Counted from the stretch's first letter, positions 1-9,113 are shown. The stretch is 64,000 nucleotides of DNA from Rubellicoccus peritrichatus (GCF_033100135.1 NZ_CP136920.1:992001-1056000); one strand, 5' to 3'. Made by a program: numbers and translations. Notes: generated by a model not told the origin, from the letters alone.

Positions 1-173
1 CGATCTTCCGAATCAAAATAAAGAAAGACATTGAGCTCATCGTAGAGCTTGCACCCCTCAGGCACCTCTTTACGCGGTAGCAGGATATCACCAAGCCAGT
101 CTCCATCGACATAAATACCCCGGTCGAATATTTTCATAACGACGAGACGGTTCCATTCTCCAACAGCTACCAT
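1..173 (-). CDS. CvfB-like S1-domain RNA-binding protein, N-terminal part
   Basis: The minus strand is open from an ATG at 173 to the window edge and gives the first 57 residues of a protein. It contains a run like VVMKIFDRGIYVDGDWLGD followed by ILLPRKEVPEG, which is the N-terminal S1-like beta-barrel pattern of the CvfB/YitL family (conserved virulence factor B, an RNA-binding protein with several S1 repeats and a C-terminal winged helix). A GAGGAG sequence sits directly in front of the ATG, which is unusually tight for a ribosome site. The rest of the gene lies outside the window, so the family call rests on one domain only. Confidence 0.6.
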   Translation of the reverse strand, partial: MVAVGEWNRLVVMKIFDRGIYVDGDWLGDILLPRKEVPEGCKLYDELNVFLYFDSED

Positions 174-294
174 CTCCTCATCTAGCCGCTAAACGAAGCA
201 AGGTTCAACCTCAGATATCAAAGTGAAGAGTCAAAAATACGACTGCAATGTCTTGGTTGCTAAATTCCGTAGTCTATTGATTCAGAATTGCTTC

Positions 295-543
295 TTAATC
301 GTGTTCCATATCCAACTTCTTATCATAAGCCATGGACCTTGCCATATTGTGTATTACGTTTCGGAAAAACGTATAGAGGACCACACCTGCGAGATTGGAG
401 AGAATGCATACCGTAAGCCACCCAACTTTCTGAATAGAGTCCAATTCTTCAGACTTTACAATTCGGTAGAGAGTGATGAACCAAAAATAAAGCATCAGAC
501 CGAAGAAAACCAGAGCTAGGAGAATTAATATATAATCAATCAT
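295..543 (-). CDS. Small two-helix membrane protein, PLDc_N-like
   Basis: This 82-residue protein starts with a hydrophobic helix (residues 3-23), has a short polar stretch, and then a second segment around residues 41-63 with the pattern W-x5-N-x2-G-x3-Y. That layout resembles the PLDc_N domain (phospholipase D nuclease N-terminal-like), a two-helix membrane domain found alone in many bacterial proteins. No catalytic residues are present and its role is unknown. It stands alone, with a gap of about 120 bp to the CvfB-like gene. The antisense frame at the same place is open too but has no family signature. Confidence 0.6.
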   Translation of the reverse strand: MIDYILILLALVFFGLMLYFWFITLYRIVKSEELDSIQKVGWLTVCILSNLAGVVLYTFFRNVIHNMARSMAYDKKLDMEHD

Positions 544-578
544 TTTTCATCTACCCAACGCCTCAAAGAAGGGTCTCC

Positions 579-1376
579 CTAATTAGCCTCGGCTGATGCG
601 GCAGGCGGAGGAGGCGGTCGCATATTGTCAGGAAATGGCGGTGGGATGAGCTCCGGCGGAGGTGGAACATCAATGTTCGGAGGTGGTGTTGGCGGGGTGA
701 TTGAAATCCCGCTTTCACGTGCCTTAGCCAGCAATTCTTTGCGATAGGCATCACGTTCTTCAGGGGGCAAACTGCGTATCTTTTCTTTTTCCAGTTTTGC
801 CTGCTCACGCGGCAAAGAACGCCAGTACATTCTCAATAGAAGCCGATCATGAACCGGGATTTGTTGAAACTCTTCCATCATGTGAGCGCGTCTTTCGCGC
901 GTCATGGCGCGATAGCTCGCAATACGCTCCTTCATTGCCTCTTTTTCTTCCGGAGTCATTTGCTCCAACCGTTCGATCAAAGCGCGGATCATTGCCAGGC
1001 GCTCTGGTGGCATCTCTAAAAAGCGTTCAACAACATCCAGTGACTCGCCACCAGCCTGTGGCGGACTCATTCTATCCAATTCTCTTATCTCACGATTGGG
1101 CCCCATCACGTCCCCATGGCGTGAATGTTCTTTTCGATCTTTAAAGCGCGGATAACGCTCAGAACGTTCTCCACGCGACGGAGGAGGAGAACGGTCATCA
1201 GGAAAGACTCCGGAACCATCCCGCCTTGGTGGAGGGAAAGGCCTTTCCTCACGCTCCTGGTCTGGCTCATCCTGCTGCTGCGCATTAACCGCAGGCTGAA
1301 ACAAAGCAACAGCGAGGGCTGTCACAACAAAATGACGTGGGTGATGAACGATGAGAGAGAGAAAGTTCATGGTCAA
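579..1376 (-). CDS. Proline/arginine-rich exported protein, DUF3106-like core
   Basis: This 265-residue protein has a signal peptide (residues about 1-32, ending near NAQ), a long Pro/Arg/Glu-rich segment (33-110), a charged helical core (about 115-215) with repeated phrases such as LEQMTPEEKEAMKERIASY and RSLPPEERDAYRKELL, and a polyproline tail. The helical repeats resemble DUF3106-type proteins of unknown function; I hold that only tentatively. Its ATG overlaps the stop of the upstream anti-sigma gene by 4 bp (ATGA), so the two are translationally coupled and the protein is probably a partner or target of the sigma/anti-sigma pair. It could act as a periplasmic sensor. Confidence 0.65.
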   Translation of the reverse strand: MTMNFLSLIVHHPRHFVVTALAVALFQPAVNAQQQDEPDQEREERPFPPPRRDGSGVFPDDRSPPPSRGERSERYPRFKDRKEHSRHGDVMGPNREIRELDRMSPPQAGGESLDVVERFLEMPPERLAMIRALIERLEQMTPEEKEAMKERIASYRAMTRERRAHMMEEFQQIPVHDRLLLRMYWRSLPREQAKLEKEKIRSLPPEERDAYRKELLAKARESGISITPPTPPPNIDVPPPPELIPPPFPDNMRPPPPPAASAEAN

Positions 1377-1978
1377 TTGGCCAGCATGGCCAGTGTTTGC
1401 CAGTGTTGGTTATCAGTCATGTCATCAAGATCGACAAGCGCAGCTTCCATCAGCAAAAGGTCTTCCCATTCGCTGAGGTCTGGTTCGGTGATAACCGGCA
1501 CTTTGACTGCATTGGTGTTGGATGCCACCATGGTGGCTTCTGGGACAATTGTTTTTGTTTGAGGCAGAATCTCGGGTTGGGCTTGAGATGCTGCTTCAAC
1601 AATTGCGGTCTGCTGGGCGAGAGTTTTCGTTGGCTGCTTGCCGCCTGAGTAAAAGATCATGGCACCAAAGGCAATCATGCCGACAAACAAGGTCGCTGCC
1701 ATGCCGCCAAGAGTGACTGCCCAGACCGGGAAGCCGACGACTTTGTCTTCACCTTTTTCCTGCCCGATACTTGCCATAGTGCGATCGGCAAAATCTGCCG
1801 ATGGCTGGATCGGGCTTTCTGCCAGAAACGTGTCCAGCGCATCATCCAGCGCTTCGGACTCATCCGATGCGGCGTAGATCTTCCCGAGGGTGTCCTCGCA
1901 GAAGTCCTTGCGAGGCTGAATCGGTTGCCCTGAAAGAAGCTTATCCAGCGGGTCTGGCTGGTTGTGTGATGGGTTCAT
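1373..1978 (-). CDS. Putative membrane anti-sigma factor
   Basis: This 201-residue protein has one transmembrane helix (about residues 83-108), a cytoplasmic N-terminal part and an extracytoplasmic tail. It lies 40 bp downstream of an ECF sigma factor gene and overlaps the next gene by 4 bp, the usual place for an anti-sigma factor. The N-terminal part holds two copies of a short motif, IQPRKDFCEDTLGKI and IQPSADFADRTMASI, about 35 residues apart, which looks like an internal duplication. No zinc-binding H-x3-C-x2-C (ZAS) motif is present, so it belongs to another anti-sigma type if the call is right. The function comes from context and topology. Confidence 0.6.
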   Translation of the reverse strand: MNPSHNQPDPLDKLLSGQPIQPRKDFCEDTLGKIYAASDESEALDDALDTFLAESPIQPSADFADRTMASIGQEKGEDKVVGFPVWAVTLGGMAATLFVGMIAFGAMIFYSGGKQPTKTLAQQTAIVEAASQAQPEILPQTKTIVPEATMVASNTNAVKVPVITEPDLSEWEDLLLMEAALVDLDDMTDNQHWQTLAMLAN

Positions 1979-2018
1979 TTTTTTGTCCGGAGTCCATTGT
2001 TTTTAACGTGAAATAAGC

Positions 2019-2657
2019 TTATGAAGCATTTGGATAGAAATCGCTGAGTTGTTCTTTCAGCTTTTGCCGGGCGCGGTGAATCCAACTTTTCACTGCGGTT
2101 ACCGAAGCATCCATTGACTCAGCGATTTGCTCGTAGCTCATCTCTTGTTGTTTAAAAAGCAGAATTGCTGTTCTGTGATTTTCAGGAAGTGTTTGCAACG
2201 CCAGCTCGAAAGCCTCCTCGATTTCCATCAAGTCGAGCTTTTCGCGGCCTTCAGTCGCCCCAGTCAGATCTGCCGGGTCCACCGTTTCAAGTGGTTTTCG
2301 ACTCTGCCGCCGAAATTCATTAATTAAGAGTCTGCGCGCAATGTGAAAAAGGAAAGTGGAAAATTTAGCCCGCGGTTCGTACTTCGGAGCTGCCCGGTAA
2401 ACCCGCACAAAAACGGTCTGCGCAAGGTCCTCCGAAGCCTCTACGGATCGAAGGGAGCGGTAAAAAAAGTTGATCAATGGCCCTTGCCAGCGCTCTACGA
2501 TAGGGCGCATGGCGGAATCATCCCCAGCGGCAACCCGCAGGAGCAGCTCAGCATCTTCATCTACTGCCGTAGCTTCGCTTTCCGCCATTGTATCTACCGT
2601 AAGGCGCGAACCTGTAGAAAGCCAAGTCGGAAGAATTGCCGTCACTGTTGCGCTCAT
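2019..2657 (-). CDS. ECF-type RNA polymerase sigma factor
   Basis: This 212-residue protein has sigma region 2 (about residues 38-110, with EDLAQTVFVRVYRAAPKYEP and the FLFHIARRLLINEFRR segment) and sigma region 4 (about 150-205, with the helix-turn-helix YEQIAESMDASVTAVKSW). It lacks regions 1 and 3, as expected for the extracytoplasmic-function group. It would direct RNA polymerase to a small regulon under control of the membrane protein encoded next. An internal ATG at 2588 would give a 189-residue protein closer to the usual ECF length. Neither start has a clear ribosome site. Confidence 0.9.
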   Translation of the reverse strand: MSATVTAILPTWLSTGSRLTVDTMAESEATAVDEDAELLLRVAAGDDSAMRPIVERWQGPLINFFYRSLRSVEASEDLAQTVFVRVYRAAPKYEPRAKFSTFLFHIARRLLINEFRRQSRKPLETVDPADLTGATEGREKLDLMEIEEAFELALQTLPENHRTAILLFKQQEMSYEQIAESMDASVTAVKSWIHRARQKLKEQLSDFYPNAS

Positions 2658-2773
2658 ACAACAACTTAACCCCCGTTTTTTGGGGAAAGTTGCAGGTTTT
2701 CGCCTCCAGCCAGCCGATTAAGGCGGAATCTGACATTGCAGAGTAAGCACTAAAAATATCTAATGGCGAGACC

Positions 2774-3436
2774 ATGAAAAATCTATCTCACTTATTCGTT
2801 ACTATTTTAATTGGGATCACCCCATTTTTCGCGGCTGCTGAGGACAGCCTGCCGGTGCGAACCGACACCGCGATTCAGATTCTCCAAAAAATCGCCATAT
2901 CCGACAAACCCATCCCTCAAGTCGTGCTGGATGAGGCTGTAGGCGTGGCAATCGTCAAAATTGTCCGCGGAGGATTTATTGTAGGCGGACAACATGGCAA
3001 TGGCATCATCCTGAAGCATCTTGGTGGCGGTAAATGGTCCGCACCCCTCGCCTTTGATATGGGAGGTGGTTCTTTTGGAGCCCAAATTGGCGGCGACGTG
3101 GTCGATTATGTCTTTGTTTTAAACAATGACGTCGCCTTGGAGATGTTCACCAGCAGCAACGAAGTAAAGTTCGATGCTGGAGCCGCTGCTACTGCCGGCC
3201 CGGATAACGCCACTGCAAATAAGAAGGATCTACCGGGCAAATCGATTTACGTTTACTCAACCACCGATGGTGCTTTCGCCGGTGCTACAGTTGGAGGTTC
3301 GTACATCAAGGTGGAGCCCGAGGTCAATCAGGCCACCTACGGGATGGAGGTAACCACCGAGCAAATTCTCTCAGGCAAAGTCAAAGGACTCCCGTCATCT
3401 AAGAAGCTCGTTGCCTTGCTGAACGGCAAAAGCTGA
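2774..3436 (+). CDS. SYLF-domain lipid-binding protein
   Basis: This 220-residue exported protein has a signal peptide (residues 1-23, ending FFAAAE) followed by a SYLF/Ysc84 domain (DUF500). Typical features are the GVAIVKIVRGGFIVGGQHGNG segment pattern, the glycine-rich FDMGGGSFGAQIGGDVVDYV stretch, and TDGAFAGATVGGS near the C-terminus. SYLF domains bind phosphoinositides in eukaryotes; bacterial members are secreted proteins of unknown role. It is divergent from the sigma factor gene (116 bp between starts) and converges on the PEP-CTERM gene with only 5 bp between stops. Confidence 0.85.
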   Translation: MKNLSHLFVTILIGITPFFAAAEDSLPVRTDTAIQILQKIAISDKPIPQVVLDEAVGVAIVKIVRGGFIVGGQHGNGIILKHLGGGKWSAPLAFDMGGGSFGAQIGGDVVDYVFVLNNDVALEMFTSSNEVKFDAGAAATAGPDNATANKKDLPGKSIYVYSTTDGAFAGATVGGSYIKVEPEVNQATYGMEVTTEQILSGKVKGLPSSKKLVALLNGKS

Positions 3437-3441
3437 TCAGA

Positions 3442-5691
3442 TCAATTCCGGCGACGCCGGATGATTAATGAAATCGCCAAACAAAAGGCTCCGAAGATAG
3501 CCACCGTTGTTGTCGGCTCTGGAACGGCAGTCACTCCATACTGGCTGAAGCTGGTAACGGTAAAGGTTAGTTTGCCATCCACATACTCAACAAAATCCGC
3601 GACAAATTCTTCCCAGGCATCACTGTCACCATTCCGATGCCAGATGCGAAGCAATGCGAGAGAGAATCCGTCACCGACATCAAAAGTTAAGGCAACTGTG
3701 CTACCGACAATTGTCGTATCAAAATCAAAAGCTTCCAGAACGTCTTCTCCATCGATCATGGGATTCGCCGATCCAATGTCAGTGGGTGTAAACATCGTGT
3801 CGGTTATATCTTCGGCAAAAGCAACAAGTAGATTATCGCCGTAGGATATTCTCTGCCCGCCCAGTGCCCCACTAGCGTCGCCCGAAGTGACGATTTCGCT
3901 GACGGTAAAAGTGCTCGTCGCATCATCCCAGGTTCCCCCAACTGCATTCAGGATTCCAGTGTCCTGAGCTGAGATACTGCCAGTTGCCGTAATAGGCTGG
4001 TAGCTGCCTGCAGCGAGATTGCTGGAAGCGATCAAGGTTGTGGTACCGTTATTTGTAAAATCAGCATCAGGATCGCCATCAACAGTGGCTCCCGCATTCA
4101 CCTGATTATTGCCGTCAACATAGACGTTCAATTCACCCGTGGTACCCACTGTGATATCTGTATAACTGTTAACCACAGCACCTTCATCAACGGTAAGCTT
4201 ACCAGTTCCATCAGCACCGACCAGGATTCCATATCTGCCTAACAGTTCCGAACCGTTTCCTTCGACGGTGACTTCACCGGAGCTGCCGGGTTGGGCTCCA
4301 ATAACAACGATACCGGCATCAAACAATCCACCATCGGATATTGTAACTGAACCAGTGCCTTGGTCCCCAACGATTAAAACATTGTCTGTGACCCAATTAG
4401 ATCCATTACCACTGATCAAAATCTCTCCTAAGCCTGTCTCGGATACCCCAATAACAGCAGCATCGCTCGCTACACTTCCCCCATCGAGAACGTTGACAAC
4501 ACCGGTTCCGCCCTCGCCAACGAGAATATCGTTGTAACCGCTGATTCCAATTGATTCCCACATGGAGCCACTACCACTGACCATAACTTCGCCATAGGAA
4601 CCTTCATCATCACCGACAACTGCAAAGTCCTGTGATACATATCCACCATTCTGGATTTGCATACCTGCGGTGCCAGAATCGCCGATAAAAAGTTCACCAG
4701 CGACATCCAGAGTGGAGCCCGCCCCATCAACAAGAATGTTGCCGGAACCATTAGAGCGTCTTCCCGCCTTCACATCACCTGCGGCAGTCACATATCCGCC
4801 ATTCGTGATCTCCATATCTCCTACGCCTTCATAACCGACATAGAAGGTATCTGTTTCAGTTATCTCAAAAGTAGACCCGCTGCCAGTCACAACCAGATAG
4901 CCATCTCCAGTGTCATATTCTCCAATCGAACCATAACTACTTGAGAATGATCCACCATTCTGGACCGTCATCGTTCCGATACCCTCATCTCCAATTAAGA
5001 TTGAGCCATCCGATACCTCAACACTTGATCCGGCACCATCAATTGTTAGACTCCCCTCACTTAATGCATCGCCAGTCGCAAACCCGGCCAGGGATAGGAA
5101 TTCTGCAGATACAGTTGCTCCATCATAAACATTCAATGTGCCAACGCCGTTATACCCGACATAAATTTCACCGCCATAGGAACCGTCAGAGATCGCCGCA
5201 AGATTTGAACCTGAACCCGTTACATTGATTTCGCCAACGCCACTTGTTTGCCCCCCAAGAACCGTGCTCATGGTCGTAAGCGAAGCACCATTGGAAATGT
5301 CGACACTTCCATTGCCATATTCTCCAACAATAAAATAGTCTGCTGTTTCCCAGGACGAACCATTGCCCGTCAAATCGACTGTTCCTGTGCTCCCTCCATT
5401 CAAGCCGATGAATACAATGCTGTCACTTGCAAGTGTGCTGCCATTGGTTACTTCGACAGATCCATCGCTGGAAATCCCAACTATTGCAACAGTATCATCA
5501 CCCGTATAACCACTCAGCCAAACCGCTTCCGCTGGAGAGAGCTCACCCGACACGCTAATGATCCCGTGGAGATGGTGACTTGATAATATAGCAAGCGCCC
5601 CCCCAAGGCATAGTTTCTTGCCCAAGCCCTGTAGCAACCAGACTTTGAAGCAATTTTGTAAACGACGTTTACTGAAAGAAGCAGTACACAT
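3442..5691 (-). CDS. PEP-CTERM protein with T5SS/PEP-CTERM-associated repeats
   Basis: This 749-residue surface protein begins with a basic N-terminus and a hydrophobic export segment (about residues 24-45). Residues about 60-540 are a long series of roughly 36-45-residue repeats with phrases such as IVGDQGTGSVTISDGG followed by GEVTVEGNGSEL, the pattern of the repeats shared by autotransporters and PEP-CTERM proteins (TIGR04393 type), expected to form a beta-helix. A non-repeat domain follows (about 560-715). The C-terminus is a sorting signal: VPEPTTT at residue 723, a hydrophobic helix, then RRRRN. Known biology: an exosortase cleaves such signals and the protein goes to the surface or to exopolysaccharide. 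No exosortase gene is in the window. Confidence 0.9.
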   Translation of the reverse strand: MCTASFSKRRLQNCFKVWLLQGLGKKLCLGGALAILSSHHLHGIISVSGELSPAEAVWLSGYTGDDTVAIVGISSDGSVEVTNGSTLASDSIVFIGLNGGSTGTVDLTGNGSSWETADYFIVGEYGNGSVDISNGASLTTMSTVLGGQTSGVGEINVTGSGSNLAAISDGSYGGEIYVGYNGVGTLNVYDGATVSAEFLSLAGFATGDALSEGSLTIDGAGSSVEVSDGSILIGDEGIGTMTVQNGGSFSSSYGSIGEYDTGDGYLVVTGSGSTFEITETDTFYVGYEGVGDMEITNGGYVTAAGDVKAGRRSNGSGNILVDGAGSTLDVAGELFIGDSGTAGMQIQNGGYVSQDFAVVGDDEGSYGEVMVSGSGSMWESIGISGYNDILVGEGGTGVVNVLDGGSVASDAAVIGVSETGLGEILISGNGSNWVTDNVLIVGDQGTGSVTISDGGLFDAGIVVIGAQPGSSGEVTVEGNGSELLGRYGILVGADGTGKLTVDEGAVVNSYTDITVGTTGELNVYVDGNNQVNAGATVDGDPDADFTNNGTTTLIASSNLAAGSYQPITATGSISAQDTGILNAVGGTWDDATSTFTVSEIVTSGDASGALGGQRISYGDNLLVAFAEDITDTMFTPTDIGSANPMIDGEDVLEAFDFDTTIVGSTVALTFDVGDGFSLALLRIWHRNGDSDAWEEFVADFVEYVDGKLTFTVTSFSQYGVTAVPEPTTTVAIFGAFCLAISLIIRRRRN

Positions 5692-5763
5692 TCGGCCATA
5701 ATAACATACGAAGCTGAACCTGAGCTGAACAAGACGAAGAAAAATGAAATTTTTAGTGCTTTT

Positions 5764-7395
5764 CTATAAATTCCACAAAAGCACCAACATGCCGACGCCA
5801 TAAGCCGTCAATACTGCGTAATACCAATGCCATTTTTTTTCACCTTTGAGGTTTCCGGGGTTTCTGCAGGCATATGAGGCAAGATTGCCTTCAAGCTGCT
5901 CGGGCTTTGGCGGTCGTGTCACGTAGCTGACGGCAAAACCTCCAACGACGGCAGCCACCATACCGAAAAGATTCCACCAGAGCCATGAAACACCGGGACA
6001 AAAAAACCACAGCAAAGTATTCAGGGCCAGGCCGATCAAAAAACCGGTCATCACGCCAGGCGCATTAATTCGCCTGGAGAGCATTCCCATGAGGAAGACC
6101 GCCAGGATCGGTCCGTTCACAACTGAACCGATTTTGTTGACGGCCACAATGACAGTTTGAGCAATGTCTCCGACGAAGAAAGAAAAAACAATCGCGAGGG
6201 CTCCCCAAAAGAATGTCGTTGCCTTTGAAAGGTAAAGCTCGGCCTTCTCACTCAAGTTCTTCCCCCAAAAACGCAAAACATAGTCGTGCATTGTGACCGC
6301 GCTCATCGAATTGATCGTTGAGTCAAGTGATGACATTGCCGCAGCAAACAAGCCAATCATGACAAGGCCGATCATGCCATGTGGAAAGTTCTCCAGTATG
6401 AAAGTTGGAACCGCCAGATCGATCCGGGTTTCGCCAGATGCGTTGACCAAGCCTTCGGTAAAGTGAGGGTTTTTCATCGCGTAGGCCCCAATTCCGACTC
6501 CCAGTAAACAGTATGACAAAACAAGCGGGAAACGCAGGATGCCTCCAAGAAACAACGCACGATTGGTGTCATCGACACTTCGGGTCGACAGGCTGCGTTG
6601 AGCCTGGGTTTGGTCACAACCGTAGTATGCCAGATAAAGAAAAAAGCCGCCGATAAACATCGGCCAGAAGCCATAGTTCGTTGGCGTTCTCCCATCACTG
6701 GAAAAATCGAGCCCCCATTCCTTGAAATCAAGGGCTCTCATCCGAGATTCACCCAAAGCCTCTACCGTATCGGCCCAACCACCATTCATATGGAAAGCCA
6801 TGAACGCTGCGGCCAAAATAGCTCCCAAAAGAATGACCACTTGAATCACATCGGAGATAATGACCGCCTTCATCCCGCCAAGCATATCGTAGACAACAGT
6901 AACACTACCAAGCAGTAAGACTGCCGCCCAAAAAGGAATGTCCATGACCAGAGAAATCACCAGCCCAACACCATAGATGGTCACTCCGGTAGCAAAAGCC
7001 CGTAAAAAGAGAAAGATCCCGCTGATTAGCAGACGCGTGTTGAGTGAAAAACGTCACTCCAAATAGGCGTAGATTGATATCAGATGCAACCCGCGCAATA
7101 CAGGCATCAAAAAAGCCATCAAGCCAATCATGGCAAAAGGCAGTGCCAGCTCGTATTGGAGCCAGACCAGGCCACCACCAGCACCAAAAGCAACAAAAGC
7201 AGGGGCTCCAAGCAAACTGTTCGTTGAGCACTGAGTCGCCAGTGTGCTCAGTGCAATAGCCAACGGTCCGGTGTTGTTACCACCCAGGTAATAGTCTTTT
7301 TGGTCGCGTTGCCGTAACGAAAGCCACGCGCTCAACCCGATCATTCCGATCAGATACAATACAATGACAGCCCAATCCAGTAGGTTTAAGCCCAC
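5764..7395 (-). pseudogene. Sodium:solute symporter gene interrupted by an in-frame TGA
   Basis: Both parts lie in one reading frame. From the ATG at 7395, 113 residues run to a TGA at 7056-7054; the same frame then continues without another stop to 5764, for 543 residues in total, the normal length of the SSS family (solute:Na+ symporters, 13 or so helices). Across the stop the text reads ISIYAYLE-stop-RFSLNTRLL, where relatives have an arginine-like YLERRF, so the TGA most likely replaces CGA. A GTG at 6984 could restart translation but would drop the first helices and has no clear ribosome site. It is either a recent nonsense mutation or a base-calling error. The substrate is unknown. Confidence 0.85.
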
Positions 7396-7437
7396 AGAAG
7401 AGCTTTTAAGGCACCCGCCAAAAAAGGAACAGCTTTA

Positions 7438-7941
7438 TTATCCCTCTTTTGTATCCGCAGGCTTGTCCTTCTTATCAGGATTCACCAGCAGTTTCTCAAA
7501 TTCCATGCTCTCAGGCGGCTCCCAGCCAGATTTGACGAGCTTTCTATAGTCTCGAATAATTTCACGGCGAAGCAACCGTTGCTGCTTCAGCTCATAGTTC
7601 AGCTTGGTTGCCATGCCAGTGGCGCGTTGCTGAGCCCAGGGGTTTGAGGCAGCTTTCAGCATGCCATCCATCCGCTCAATCTCAACATTGAGCTTCTTTT
7701 CTTCTTCCAGGTACTTCTCAACTTTGGCTCGAAGATCATCCGGTAAAGCAGACAGGTCATAAGTCTTTTCGACGTTCTTGGCCTCGGTGCCGGTTTGATC
7801 AGCAACCGTGGCGGATGCCGGAGCATCGCTGGTTTCAGCATGGAGACTGCAATACGTCAGCATAAAGGCTGAGATAATAAAAACGCCTTTAAATACGTAT
7901 GCAACCCCCACGCCAGTGTGAGTCTTCTGGTCGTGGTACAT
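7438..7941 (-). CDS. Exported coiled-coil protein of unknown function
   Basis: This 167-residue protein has a hydrophobic export segment (about residues 15-35, ending SLHAE), a Ser/Ala/Thr-rich stretch, and a charged helical region (about 63-130, with LRAKVEKYLEEEKKLNVEIE) that should form a coiled coil. The tail is lysine- and aspartate-rich. I do not recognise a family. It lies 42 bp upstream of the broken symporter gene on the same strand, so the two may be co-transcribed. No motif suggests an activity. Confidence 0.6.
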   Translation of the reverse strand: MYHDQKTHTGVGVAYVFKGVFIISAFMLTYCSLHAETSDAPASATVADQTGTEAKNVEKTYDLSALPDDLRAKVEKYLEEEKKLNVEIERMDGMLKAASNPWAQQRATGMATKLNYELKQQRLLRREIIRDYRKLVKSGWEPPESMEFEKLLVNPDKKDKPADTKEG

Positions 7942-8112
7942 GATAGTGAATTTGAGTATACTAACGGCAATGTGAGGGTTACGTTAAGAAAAAAGTCAGA
8001 ACGGAAAGTTCCAGTGAAACAGGGACATAACCCGACTTTCATGTGCGATTTTTAAGAAACGACCTAGACAAAAGAGCTTACTGACACTTTAAACGACTGC
8101 TCAGGAAAAGTG

Positions 8113-8979
8113 ATGAAAGTATATATCAACGGTGAGTTCTTCGGCAAAGAAGACGCAAAGGTCTCGGTTTTTGACCATGGTTTCCTATACGGGGATGGTA
8201 TTTTTGAAGGAATCCGCCTCTATGATGGTAATGTCTTCAGGCTGGATGAACACCTCGAACGTCTGGAATACTCCGCCAAGGCAATCATGCTTGATCTGCC
8301 CTGGTCACGTGAAGAAATGGCCGAAGCCGTCTGCGAAACCTGCCGTCAGAACGAACTGACCAACGGATATATACGTATGATTGTCACACGCGGTGTCGGC
8401 TACCTGGGACTTTCCCCGAAAAATTGTACCGAACCACAACTCATCATCATTGCGGACAAAATCCAGCTTTACTCAACGGAGTTTTATGAGAAGGGCCTCA
8501 AGGTCATCACATCCTCGACTCGCAGGATGAACCCGGCGGCTCTGCCTCCAATGGTCAAAAGCCTGAATTACCTGAACAACATTCTGGCCAAGGTAGATGC
8601 GGTAAATCTTGGTTTTCAGGAAGCAATTATGCTCAACGATCAAGGTTACGTTGCCGAAGCCACTGGTGACAATATCTTCATCATGCACAAAGGCAGACTC
8701 CTGACACCGCCATCGGTTTCAGGAGCACTTGTCGGCATAACGCGTCAGACTGTTGTTGATATCGCAATGGAACTTGGAATCGAAGTCCAGGAACGCGACC
8801 TGACCCGTTATGATCTCTGGATTTCCGATGAAATGTTCATGACTGGAACTGCTGCCGAAGTGATCCCGGTAACCGAAGTCGATTTTCGTAAAATCGGCGA
8901 TGGCGCACCAGGCGATACCACCAACAAGATTCTTGAAGCTTTCCGGAAACGCGTGACCTTGGAAGGTGCCAAGATTTGA
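8113..8979 (+). CDS. ilvE: Branched-chain amino acid aminotransferase (class IV)
   Basis: This 288-residue PLP enzyme moves the amino group between glutamate and the branched-chain 2-oxo acids, the last step of Leu/Ile/Val synthesis. It matches the fold-type IV family along its length: VFDHGFLYGDGIFEGIR near residue 20, the lysine region VKSLNYLNNILAK (about residue 155) that should hold the PLP Schiff base, EATGDNIFI and the late TGTAAEVIPV. The ATG at 8113 follows AGGAAAAGTG; a GTG directly before it is in frame but less likely. D-amino acid aminotransferase and aminodeoxychorismate lyase share the fold, but the length and motifs fit IlvE best. It is a single gene. Confidence 0.88.
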   Translation: MKVYINGEFFGKEDAKVSVFDHGFLYGDGIFEGIRLYDGNVFRLDEHLERLEYSAKAIMLDLPWSREEMAEAVCETCRQNELTNGYIRMIVTRGVGYLGLSPKNCTEPQLIIIADKIQLYSTEFYEKGLKVITSSTRRMNPAALPPMVKSLNYLNNILAKVDAVNLGFQEAIMLNDQGYVAEATGDNIFIMHKGRLLTPPSVSGALVGITRQTVVDIAMELGIEVQERDLTRYDLWISDEMFMTGTAAEVIPVTEVDFRKIGDGAPGDTTNKILEAFRKRVTLEGAKI

Positions 8980-9056
8980 GATGCGAATCGCATTTTGATT
9001 TTCAAGCCAGCTCGTACCGATAAAGCTCTCAGCAGACTAAAATCCTGGATTGTGGA

Positions 9057-9085
9057 TAAAAAAACGGACTCTTGAGTTGAGTCCG
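9057..9085 (-). terminator. Intrinsic terminator reading leftward, no obvious gene served
   Basis: A 7-bp perfect stem (CGGACTC 9065-9071 and GAGTCCG 9079-9085, loop of 7) is followed on the minus strand by a run of eight Ts (As at 9057-9064 on the plus strand). Both flanking genes point rightward (ilvE ends at 8979, mcsA starts at 9114), so the structure would stop leftward transcription for which no gene is visible. It may instead act as a hairpin in the mcsA leader. Confidence 0.55.
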
Positions 9086-9113
9086 GCATCATTACTGCAT
9101 AGGTATATAAACA

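Noticed and set aside
3448-3460. Small palindrome CCGGCGACGCCGG at the meeting point of two convergent genes as a terminator
   Set aside because: It lies inside the coding end of the PEP-CTERM gene (its arginine tail), has no T-run, and the loop is only three bases.
7054-7056. TGA as a selenocysteine codon in the symporter
   Set aside because: Relatives have arginine at this position, the family has no selenoproteins that I know of, and no obvious SECIS hairpin follows.
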